Source: Cellvibrio sp. KY-GH-1 (GTDB lineage: Bacteria; Pseudomonadota; Gammaproteobacteria; Pseudomonadales; Cellvibrionaceae). Taken from it: DNA of 64,000 nucleotides. Under the pieces are notes generated by a model. The model searched no databases. It was not told the origin of the DNA and saw only the letters and a program-made list of their open reading frames with translations. The stretch spans positions 4,113,501 through 4,177,500 of the forward strand of contig NZ_CP031728.1 in the NCBI RefSeq assembly GCF_008806975.1. The letters are read 5' to 3'. Positions 9,635 to 17,123 of this stretch are shown piece by piece; position 1 is the first letter of the stretch, and each line of letters starts with the position of its first letter. The position numbers were made by a program, and so were the translations under genes.

Positions 9635-11359
9635 ATGAAAATCTTGGAAAATTTTTGCAAGTTAAGTTTGTCCTGTGTTTTGCTGTCGCCACTAATGGCA
9701 TCTGCTGACGTAAATAACGAACGTCAGCTCGATGAAAAGGCACCCGCAGCAATAAATTGGCAACCCTGCTTTACTGATGAAAATCCCAATCTGCTATGTG
9801 CGCACTATGCGGTGCCGTTAAACTACCAGAGCAACCGTAAAAACTCGCCGACAATTCAACTGGCTTTGATTAAATTACCCGCACGAAATCCCGCCAAAAA
9901 ACCTCTTGGCAGTCTTTTTTTGAACCCCGGTGGGCCTGGTGGTAGTGGCGTGGATTTTGTGCGTTACGTTGGCGAGTACTTATTTAGCCAGGAGGTGCGC
10001 GATCAATACGATTTGATCGGCGTTGATCCGCGCGGTGTGGGCCAGAGTCAACCAATTACCTGCGGTTTAAGCATAGAAAATGCGCTGCAAATTCTTCCCC
10101 CGTTTGAATTTCCGGTTACGCGAACTGAAGAAAAACAAAAGATAGAAAGCGATAAAACACTTAGCGCGCTCTGCGCCAAAAATGGCAATGAGATAATGCA
10201 CCAGATGACGACCGCTAATGTGGCGCGCGATCTGGATGTATTACGCCAAGCGGTGGGCGATGAATTACTAAATTACGTGGGCTATTCCTACGGCTCTTAT
10301 TTGGGGGTTACTTACGCGAATTTGTTCCCGCAAAAAGTAGGTCGCTTGGTGGTGGATGGCGTGCTTGACCCGGTAGCCTGGTCCACTGGAAAAAACTGGA
10401 GCGGCTGGATAGTCCCGGTCACTACGCGCTTGGAAAGTGATAAAAGCGGCATGGCGACCTTGAACGAGTTTTTTCGTCTGTGTGATCTTAGCGGGCCAGG
10501 CAGATGTCTCTTTGCCGGAGATTCAGCGGCGCGTTTTGACCAATTGGCGCAGCGTTTAAAAGCCAAGCCACTGCCAATACCACTATCGGATGGCACAATC
10601 TTTGAACTCACCTACTCCCGTTTGATCGCAGAAGCGCTCGCTGCCATGTACAGCAGCGCCAGCTGGACATCCTTTGCAGAACTCCTCGCATTTGTTGAAT
10701 GGCAAATGCCACCGGCTGCGATTGGCGAGAAATACACAGTCTTGCGTAAGGAATTGGGAATCGAAGAAATTCCGGTACCGATTGATAACGGCCTGTTCAC
10801 CTTTCCTGCCGTAATGTGCAGCGATTCAGATAACCCGGAGCTGCCGGAGTTCTGGTCGCTCTGGGGCGAAGAGTCCGACCGGCAAAATGGTTATTTCGGT
10901 CGTTTGTGGACCTGGAACTCAAGTCTTTGTGCAACTTGGCCGGGCTCCAAAAAAAGCCGCTACACCGGGCCATTTAATAAGAAAACCAAAAACCCGGTAT
11001 TAGTAGCCAGCACCGAGTTTGACCCGGCGACATCCTACGCAGGAGCGAAAGCAGTTGCGCGCTTGTTGCCAAACTCGCGCTTGGTTACCGTTGCCGGTTG
11101 GGGCCATACCACGCCTGGCCTTTCTGCGTGCGCTGACAATATTACCGCCGCCTATCTGTTAACCGGCGCTCTACCAAAAACCGATACGCTTTGCCAACAG
11201 GATTTCCTGCCGTTTGGCTTGCCCGGCGCGACAGCCATGAGCGATGAAATGGTTGCGAGCAAACGCAGCCAGGCGGAGGCGATTTCTGTAGAGCGTGAAG
11301 AAAGCGCCAAGCAGGTACGTAAAGCCATTATTCGCAGCAATCGCCAACGGTTAAATTAA
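9635..11359 (+). CDS. Secreted alpha/beta hydrolase, tripeptidyl-aminopeptidase-like (S33/TAP-like)
   Basis: This is an exported peptidase-like hydrolase of 574 residues. It has an N-terminal signal peptide ending near MASA, the oxyanion-hole signature LNPGGPGGSG, the nucleophile elbow GYSYGSYLG, and a C-terminal TAP-like domain with acid and His residues in STEFDPATSY and GWGHTT. Members of this family release N-terminal tripeptides or hydrolyse small amides and esters. Cys pairs suggest periplasmic or extracellular disulfides. AAAGGAG sits 6 nt before the ATG. A terminator follows. The substrate is not known. Confidence 0.88.
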   Translation: MKILENFCKLSLSCVLLSPLMASADVNNERQLDEKAPAAINWQPCFTDENPNLLCAHYAVPLNYQSNRKNSPTIQLALIKLPARNPAKKPLGSLFLNPGGPGGSGVDFVRYVGEYLFSQEVRDQYDLIGVDPRGVGQSQPITCGLSIENALQILPPFEFPVTRTEEKQKIESDKTLSALCAKNGNEIMHQMTTANVARDLDVLRQAVGDELLNYVGYSYGSYLGVTYANLFPQKVGRLVVDGVLDPVAWSTGKNWSGWIVPVTTRLESDKSGMATLNEFFRLCDLSGPGRCLFAGDSAARFDQLAQRLKAKPLPIPLSDGTIFELTYSRLIAEALAAMYSSASWTSFAELLAFVEWQMPPAAIGEKYTVLRKELGIEEIPVPIDNGLFTFPAVMCSDSDNPELPEFWSLWGEESDRQNGYFGRLWTWNSSLCATWPGSKKSRYTGPFNKKTKNPVLVASTEFDPATSYAGAKAVARLLPNSRLVTVAGWGHTTPGLSACADNITAAYLLTGALPKTDTLCQQDFLPFGLPGATAMSDEMVASKRSQAEAISVEREESAKQVRKAIIRSNRQRLN

Positions 11360-11386
11360 TTGGCGTTAGTAACGCGGAGTTAAATA

Positions 11387-11417
11387 AAAAGCCGATCTAG
11401 TTTTCAGATCGGCTTTT
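11387..11417. terminator. Rho-independent terminator
   Basis: AAAAGCCGATCT (11387-11398) and AGATCGGCTTTT (11406-11417) form a 12-bp perfect stem with a 7-nt loop. It lies 28 bp after the peptidase stop. Confidence 0.88.
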
Positions 11418-11478
11418 CTCATTCCGCTGAGCATTTTGCGCGCGTTTCATTAATACGGAAACTCATCAATCGCCACAA

Positions 11479-11594
11479 CGTAGCCCGTATGGAGCCTAGC
11501 GAGATACGGGGCTTTTGATGTCGTTGTTGGCGGTGATTTTTATTGATCCGAAAAATAACAACCCCGCATTCCGTTAGACTCCATGCGGGCTACG
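11479..11594. repeat. REP pair on the left of the RAYT gene
   Basis: Two REP elements face each other. The plus-oriented one (11479-11520) contains cccgtat..atacggg as a hairpin. The other (11556-11594) is its reverse complement with slight divergence (cccgcat..atgcggg). About 35 bp separate them. The transposase stop codon (TAG on the minus strand, 11590-11592) lies within the second element. Confidence 0.85.
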
Positions 11595-12090
11595 TTTTTG
11601 GAATCCAATCGAGGGGCAAGATTCCCGCATGGACATAGCGATGAAAACCGGAATGCGGCCAATCGGCGGCGCGCTCGACAAGGCCGTGTTTAACCGGATT
11701 GTAATGGATGTAATTGATATGGTTATTCATATCTTCATCATCACGAATAGTGTGTTCCCAAAACCGGCGTTGCCACAGGTTGTATTCACCGCGCCCATTG
11801 GCAGCGAGCGGCACCCCTTTTTTTAAAAGTTTTTGCGTGTATAGGGATTTAATTAGCCGCCAGCGCGACGAATAATTATCTTCACCTGCAGGTAAGGTAA
11901 TAAGCGCATGAATATGTTCAGGTAAGACAACAATCGCATCCACTTGAAATGGCTTGCGCGCTTTTGCTTGCCGAAACGCATCGCGCAATTCTGCGATATT
12001 CTCTACTAACAAACGAGAGCTTCTATCCTGCAGTGTCACTGTAAAAAAATAACACCCACCCTTAACTCGATTCCGTCGATAAAGCACCAT
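11590..12090 (-). CDS. REP-associated tyrosine transposase (RAYT, IS200-like Y1)
   Basis: This is a single-strand DNA transposase that is thought to mobilise or spread REP hairpins. The product is 166 residues from the ATG at 12090, chosen because AAGGA lies 7 nt before it and the longer frame up to 12195 merely translates the right-hand REP pair. The HUH motif appears as HIH at residues 59-61 (VVLPEHIHALITLP). The probable catalytic Tyr is Y127 in NYIHYNPVKHG, the typical RAYT signature. It is flanked by one inverted REP pair on each side, the usual RAYT arrangement. The gene looks intact. Confidence 0.92.
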   Translation of the reverse strand: MVLYRRNRVKGGCYFFTVTLQDRSSRLLVENIAELRDAFRQAKARKPFQVDAIVVLPEHIHALITLPAGEDNYSSRWRLIKSLYTQKLLKKGVPLAANGRGEYNLWQRRFWEHTIRDDEDMNNHINYIHYNPVKHGLVERAADWPHSGFHRYVHAGILPLDWIPKT

Positions 12091-12107
12091 AACAATTCCT
12101 TGCGTTG

Positions 12108-12228
12108 CGTAGCCCGTATGGAGCCTAGCGAAATACGGGGCTTTTGATTTGAATTTTGATTTTGACTTTATTTTTTGATTCTTTCGAAAAAACAACCCCG
12201 CATTTCGCTAGGCTCCATGCGGGCTACA
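12108..12228. repeat. REP pair on the right of the RAYT gene
   Basis: A plus-oriented REP (12108-12148) and an inverted one (about 12190-12228) repeat the arrangement seen on the left side. Each folds into its own hairpin (cccgtat..atacggg and cccgcat..atgcggg). The left element of this pair is nearly identical to 11479-11520, differing by one base in the first 40. Confidence 0.85.
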
Positions 12229-12284
12229 TTGGTGCTGATAAAACAATCGTTAACACACATGGCAAATACATCAGCTACTGTTAA

Positions 12285-12839
12285 TTAGTTCGTGGTGTAA
12301 TCTGAAATATATTCCGCTGGCACTTGCTTGGTTAACCAAACATTATTATCCGCCATATAAAACTCATGCCCCGCAGCGCTCATGCGCGCACAATCCACAA
12401 CCAGTAGATGCAACTTGCCGTAGCGCTCTCCCACCTGGCTTGCAGTCTCAACCGATTCCGACAGATGCACATAATGCCGTTGGCCGGGCAATAAACCTTG
12501 CGCGCGAATCGATTCCACAAATCGGGTGGCGGTGCCGTGGTACAACACAGCGGGCGGTGTTATCGCTTTATAATCAATACTCACCTGCTCACTACTATGC
12601 CCTTGCGCCGCACGAATACTCAAACCATCACCGGAAATGGTGAAACGTTTTTTATCGCTGGTGTCTACCACTCGCTGGAGCAACTCACGATCAAACTGTT
12701 TACCCGCCTTAGTAGCGAGTGAAATCAATTCCCCAATACTAGCCCAACCTTCCGCATCGAGCTGTAAGCCTATCGACTGGGGCTCGTGACGAAGTATGTA
12801 GCTTAAAAATTTACTGAGCTCTGTTAACTGCTTGCTCAT
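12285..12839 (-). CDS. kptA: RNA 2'-phosphotransferase (Tpt1/KptA family)
   Basis: The family transfers an internal RNA 2'-phosphate to NAD+, giving ADP-ribose 1'',2''-cyclic phosphate. The 184-residue length is typical. The N-terminal winged-helix part opens with LSKFLSYILRHEPQSIGL, containing the conserved Arg-His. The NAD-binding part has LYHGTATRFVESI, then GLLPGQRHYVHLS, and finally FYMADNNVWLT. The gene overlaps vsr by 4 bp (ATGA), so the two are probably cotranslated. Its natural role in bacteria is unclear because most lack 2'-phosphate tRNA-splicing junctions; a role in RNA repair or defence is an inference. Confidence 0.93.
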   Translation of the reverse strand: MSKQLTELSKFLSYILRHEPQSIGLQLDAEGWASIGELISLATKAGKQFDRELLQRVVDTSDKKRFTISGDGLSIRAAQGHSSEQVSIDYKAITPPAVLYHGTATRFVESIRAQGLLPGQRHYVHLSESVETASQVGERYGKLHLLVVDCARMSAAGHEFYMADNNVWLTKQVPAEYISDYTTN

Positions 12840-13291
12840 AACTCTCGACCCTTAATTTCCGCAGATTGCGAATCATACACAAGCCAATTAGCGGTGGTGT
12901 GAATTACTTCGTTAAGATTGCGGCGGGTTTTGCCTTTTAATGCGCATTCCCAAATCACTAATACCTTCCAGCCTATCGCGATACAAGTCTGAATATTTCG
13001 CTCATCGCGCATTTTATTTGCGCCAATCTTTTCCCTCCAAAACTCAACGCGGGTCGATGGCCACTTGAATATGTGGCAGCCGTGTGCGTGCCAGAAACAG
13101 CCATTTACAAAGATTAGAGCGTGATGTTTAGGGAAAACCAGATCAGGTTTTCCAGGAAGGTCCTTTCGGTGAAGTTGATAGCGAAATCCCAGTTTGTGCA
13201 ATCCGCTCCGAATGATAATTTCAGTCCTGGTATTCTTGTGCTTAATACCGGACATCATTGCGGAGCGCGTTGTTTTATCCACTATATCCAT
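12836..13291 (-). CDS. vsr: Very short patch repair endonuclease
   Basis: Vsr nicks 5' of the T in T:G mismatches produced by deamination of 5-methylcytosine. The 151-residue protein opens with MDIVDKTTRSAMMSGIKHKNT, matching the family start, and contains the Zn- and metal-binding core HRKDLPGKPDLVFPKHH, then FVNGCFWHAHGC, with later conserved WECALKGK. The 5mC methyltransferase that this enzyme would serve is nearby at 13705. The gene is divergent from the small gene at 13351, and its start codon has only a weak ribosome site. Confidence 0.94.
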   Translation of the reverse strand: MDIVDKTTRSAMMSGIKHKNTRTEIIIRSGLHKLGFRYQLHRKDLPGKPDLVFPKHHALIFVNGCFWHAHGCHIFKWPSTRVEFWREKIGANKMRDERNIQTCIAIGWKVLVIWECALKGKTRRNLNEVIHTTANWLVYDSQSAEIKGREL

Positions 13292-13350
13292 TGCCGAACA
13301 ACCACAAAAATTGTATATTTATACAGTGATTAGCTAGGGAGGTTTTTATC

Positions 13351-13617
13351 ATGCAAGTTGCTTTAAAAAGTTGTGGCAATCCTGATCATGGACAAGATCC
13401 AGATAGAAAATATTATTTATGCGAACCGAATAAAATAGTTGATGTTACATCATACGCTGAGGCATCAAAAATTTGTCGTGAGTTTATCGTTAAAAATGAT
13501 TTGGGTGGCGGCAACTGGACCGGCGGCCAAATTTATATTAATGGTGAATACATAGCCAAAGTGAATTATGCAGGAATTATTCGCTCGATTGATGGAAGTG
13601 AAGTACTGTTCTCGTAG
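13351..13617 (+). CDS. Small conserved-looking protein of unknown function
   Basis: This 88-residue soluble protein has no function I can name. A strong ribosome site (GGGAGG) 8 nt before the ATG supports it as a real gene. The central part CREFIVKNDLGGGNWTGGQ followed by a short strand-like IYINGEYIAKVNYAG recalls small proteins I have seen annotated as hypothetical on plasmids and islands. It lies between divergent vsr and the methyltransferase gene, 88 bp upstream of the latter in the same orientation, and could share its transcript. Confidence 0.65.
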   Translation: MQVALKSCGNPDHGQDPDRKYYLCEPNKIVDVTSYAEASKICREFIVKNDLGGGNWTGGQIYINGEYIAKVNYAGIIRSIDGSEVLFS

Positions 13618-13704
13618 TTTTTCGTCTTAAAGTAAGTAAGGGCAGCCTGGATTTGCAGATTAATCCTGTTATTCTAGGCGCCTCATTTTTCTCTGTTTCC
13701 CCAT

Positions 13705-15258
13705 ATGTCCTCTCAAATCAAAATTATTGACCTCTTTGCCGGGCCTGGTGGTCTGGGTGAAGGCTTTTCTGCTTATAAAGATAAGAAAACCGGAAAGCAC
13801 CCTTTTTCTATTGCTGTCTCCGTAGAGAAAGAAGCCAGTGCGCACCAAACATTGCAGTTGCGGTCATTCTTCAGAAAATTTCCTGATGGCCAAGTGCCTG
13901 ACGAATACTATAAATATGTGAGTGGGCATCTTTCACGCAAAGCGCTTTTTGATGCTTTCCCGAAAGAGGCGAATGCGGCTAAAGAGGAAACACTTCATGA
14001 GCCGCGTGCTTTAGGAGAGGACAACAAATATATTCATGAGCAAATAGAGCGCGCTTTGGCCAATCACAAGGGAAAGACAATTGTGATTGGTGGCCCACCA
14101 TGCCAAGCCTATTCTCTTGTGGGGCGCGCAAGGAATATGGGTATTGTTGGTTATGAGGCCAAAAATGATCCCCGCCATTTTTTATATAAAGAATATTTGA
14201 ATATCTTGTCGCGGGTTAACCCGGAAATATTCGTAATGGAAAATGTGAAAGGGATTCTTTCATCCACTGTAGATGGAGAAAAAATATTTCCTAAAATACT
14301 GGATGATTTGAAGTGTCCCGGTAAAGCGATAAACAAAAAAACTGGGAATAAATATAGAATCTATTCCCTTGTAAAATCCGCAACAGATCCCAAAGACCCC
14401 GAGTATGAAGATTTTTCCGATTTCATTATTCGTGCAGAAGACTATGGAATTCCGCAAGCTCGCCATAGAGTAATTCTTTTAGGTGTCAGAGAAGATATCA
14501 AAAATATTCCAAGTCAGCTGATTACCAGCGATAAGGTCAATATTGAAAAAGTGATTGGTGATCTTCCATCGCTTAGAAGCGGTCTTTCAAAAGGTGGAGA
14601 TAGCTACGAGACGTGGCACGAAACCATCGCAGACATTGTAAAGAAATTGCCGTCTAAACTTAGAAAAAGTGAGTTTAAAGAACTAGCTGGAAAAATCGCA
14701 CACTATTCACCGGTAAACATAGAGGCGAACCATCGTGGTGGGCGGGCAATACCTGCAGGTCGTTTTGTTGTAAAAAGTATGCCTTACGGCTTGAAGGATT
14801 GGTTTTATGACGCGCGATTAAAGTATGTTTTAAATCACGAAACTCGCGGGCACATTGTTGAAGACTTGGAACGTTACTATTTTTGCGCAAGTTTTGCACG
14901 TGCCTATGCAGACCGTGAAAATCCTAATCCTAAATCTCATGAGTTTCCGAAATTTTTAGCTCCCAATCATAAAAACTGGGAGTCAGGAAAGTTTTCAGAT
15001 CGTTTTCGTGTACAAGCGGAAGGGCGTTACGCAACAACGATAACTAGCCACATCTCAAAAGATGGTCATTATTTTATTCACTATGATCCACTTCAGTGCC
15101 GCAGCCTCACTGTTCGTGAGGCTGCTCGCATACAAACATTTCCCGACAATTATTTTTTTGAAGGCAACAGAACTCAGCAATATGTACAAGTTGGAAATGC
15201 AGTGCCGCCTTATCTTGCAAAAAAAATTGCAGAGATAGTTACTGACGTGATTGGTTAA
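13705..15258 (+). CDS. DNA (cytosine-5) methyltransferase, DrmMII-like
   Basis: This enzyme of 517 residues would methylate cytosine at C5 using SAM. Motif I is DLFAGPGGLGEGF (residues 9-21). Motif IV is GGPPCQAYS with catalytic Cys133. Motif VI is MENVKG near residue 178, motif VIII contains PQARHRVILLG, and motifs IX-X include TVREAARIQTFP and QVGNAVPP near the C terminus. It is longer than Dcm and has a variable region for target recognition. In class 2 DISARM the methyltransferase DrmMII is of this type. The vsr gene nearby makes a CCWGG-like target plausible, but this is inference. The stop overlaps the convergent drmB-like gene in TTAA. Confidence 0.93.
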   Translation: MSSQIKIIDLFAGPGGLGEGFSAYKDKKTGKHPFSIAVSVEKEASAHQTLQLRSFFRKFPDGQVPDEYYKYVSGHLSRKALFDAFPKEANAAKEETLHEPRALGEDNKYIHEQIERALANHKGKTIVIGGPPCQAYSLVGRARNMGIVGYEAKNDPRHFLYKEYLNILSRVNPEIFVMENVKGILSSTVDGEKIFPKILDDLKCPGKAINKKTGNKYRIYSLVKSATDPKDPEYEDFSDFIIRAEDYGIPQARHRVILLGVREDIKNIPSQLITSDKVNIEKVIGDLPSLRSGLSKGGDSYETWHETIADIVKKLPSKLRKSEFKELAGKIAHYSPVNIEANHRGGRAIPAGRFVVKSMPYGLKDWFYDARLKYVLNHETRGHIVEDLERYYFCASFARAYADRENPNPKSHEFPKFLAPNHKNWESGKFSDRFRVQAEGRYATTITSHISKDGHYFIHYDPLQCRSLTVREAARIQTFPDNYFFEGNRTQQYVQVGNAVPPYLAKKIAEIVTDVIG

Positions 15259-17123
15259 CCATCAACCAAAAAGCTATCAAAAAATCCTGATCCGTCTTTT
15301 GCTAGCGAGACAAGTAATCGCCGATCTAGCAGGCTATTCATATGTTCGCATGATGTTTCTGGAAGTAGTGCACAACTATGGCATGCTGCCAAATTTAGCG
15401 AGCCAGGTCCTTGCCCTCTAGACTCTGAACATATCGGATCTGAAGAACACCATTCGGCCTCTGCTAAAGCAGATTTTAAAATGTTTATTAATTGATTGTT
15501 GGCTGTCATAGCAACTAACCCGCCGAGAGAACCTTCGGAATCGCCAGAAGATGTATAAATTAACACCCCAGCCATAGCACCGTCTGGATCATCAGAGCAA
15601 TATAAACGCTCTCTTAATGCGGAGCTGCTATAACCTGAATCAAATACCAATCTATTAATTAAAAGATGCGCCAGCGTATGAAGCAGCAAAAAACGCGGGG
15701 TAATTCTACCTGCCTCAAGAGTAGCCATTGAGTTGGTGATGGCTTGCCTCGGTAAATCTTTTACACGATTTTTTACATCTGGGCGAGATTGCCATGAATT
15801 CAATAAGCCCTCATTTAGTTCAAGATAAATACCCTCACCATAAACTCTAACTGCTGGCAGCCAAGTGTCTTTAGATGTTGTTGAATTACAGCGAATTGAA
15901 TTTTGATAAGCCTGATAGTGGTTATCTGACTTTTCTTTAGTGCCGGATTCAATTCTATCAAAACCTACAAAAGCTCTCGTTTCAGTTAAACGTTCAACTC
16001 TGGAAATATGTGAAAAATACTTTTGGAAACTAGCGCCAATCTCACTTAAATCTAATGGGAAACATTGCAGATCTTTTCTATCTTGTCCATCAAGCAATAA
16101 TCGCCGTTCTTGTCTGCGGTATTCTGTTTCTTCATCGTCAGAATCAACGACGTCAATAGATGGGCTTAATCCAGATACAACGGCACTAAAAGCTGAAAGA
16201 ATTTGATCGTTAGTAAATAGATCTAACTCAAATTTCACCTGCCCCTTTAGTGTTGCAAGCTTTATATCATCTGAGAATCCTGCAATTGCAGGAAAAAGCT
16301 TAGAAGGAACTTTTTCAACTAATAAATCAATTAGACTTTCGATGTCATGCTGATCTTTAATGGGCAACTTAATTGAGCTTATTACTTTTGAATAATATAA
16401 GTTCGTCGCTTGTCTCAACATTCCAACCAAGGGTTGATCACATAAAACTGAATCGGTATGCGCATCACCGAACCATGGTTTTTTACCGGCACAAGGAAAA
16501 CTGATGCCTTGCACAGGAATAACCGTGTTGCTTAAGGTCTTTCCGTCTTCTTGGCTCATAATACCAGCAAGATTTCTTTGCTTTCCGCAAGAACAACTTA
16601 CTATGGTATCAGCTAAGGTTGCATTTTTTGTGCTTCGCAATGTTAGTTCTGGTTTTGCGCAATCAGGAGATGGATCTCCTCGATGAACCCATTCAATCCA
16701 TGGGAAATCTTGCAGATGACCATTTTTGCAAGAGGCAACAAAGCGAACTTGAAATAGGATTCCATTGCAATGTTTGCATGTGGGAGAGCCAGCTACTAGA
16801 GGAGATAACTCCTCCATTCGATTGCAAAATTTACAAACGTGCCAACGTGGAAATCGGTAAACAGGAAGCCATTGTTTGAGCCTTTTATCGAGTTCAGAGG
16901 AGCTTTTTCTATAAGATGGCGCATCAGGTGGCTGCCTAAAATGATCCACATTCAAACGCTTTGCTAATCGCTCGTCAGCAAGCTTATAAGGCTCTATATC
17001 GCCATCACCGTCAAACCAACCATCAATCCCAGATGTTAGCAATGAAACCCCTCTACTATCCACATGGATTGCACCTGGGCCGAAGGTGCTGATCATTTGG
17101 CCTTTACGTATTTTTGAGCTCAT
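15255..17123 (-). CDS. drmB: DrmB-like DUF1998 protein (DISARM)
   Basis: This 622-residue cytoplasmic protein belongs to the DUF1998 type. The opening KIRKGQMISTFGPGAIHVD is typical of DrmB. Cys clusters (HVCKFCNRM, SPTCKHCNGI, VSCSCGK, and the C-terminal CHSCALLPETSCEH) probably bind zinc, and the region LLHTLAHLLINRLVFDSGYS is a DUF1998 hallmark. In DISARM, DrmB forms a complex with the helicase DrmA. Its ATG overlaps the drmA stop by 4 bp (ATGA), showing tight coupling. It is the last gene of a five-ORF minus-strand operon and converges on the methyltransferase gene. Confidence 0.88.
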   Translation of the reverse strand: MSSKIRKGQMISTFGPGAIHVDSRGVSLLTSGIDGWFDGDGDIEPYKLADERLAKRLNVDHFRQPPDAPSYRKSSSELDKRLKQWLPVYRFPRWHVCKFCNRMEELSPLVAGSPTCKHCNGILFQVRFVASCKNGHLQDFPWIEWVHRGDPSPDCAKPELTLRSTKNATLADTIVSCSCGKQRNLAGIMSQEDGKTLSNTVIPVQGISFPCAGKKPWFGDAHTDSVLCDQPLVGMLRQATNLYYSKVISSIKLPIKDQHDIESLIDLLVEKVPSKLFPAIAGFSDDIKLATLKGQVKFELDLFTNDQILSAFSAVVSGLSPSIDVVDSDDEETEYRRQERRLLLDGQDRKDLQCFPLDLSEIGASFQKYFSHISRVERLTETRAFVGFDRIESGTKEKSDNHYQAYQNSIRCNSTTSKDTWLPAVRVYGEGIYLELNEGLLNSWQSRPDVKNRVKDLPRQAITNSMATLEAGRITPRFLLLHTLAHLLINRLVFDSGYSSSALRERLYCSDDPDGAMAGVLIYTSSGDSEGSLGGLVAMTANNQLINILKSALAEAEWCSSDPICSESRGQGPGSLNLAACHSCALLPETSCEHMNSLLDRRLLVSLAKDGSGFFDSFLVDG

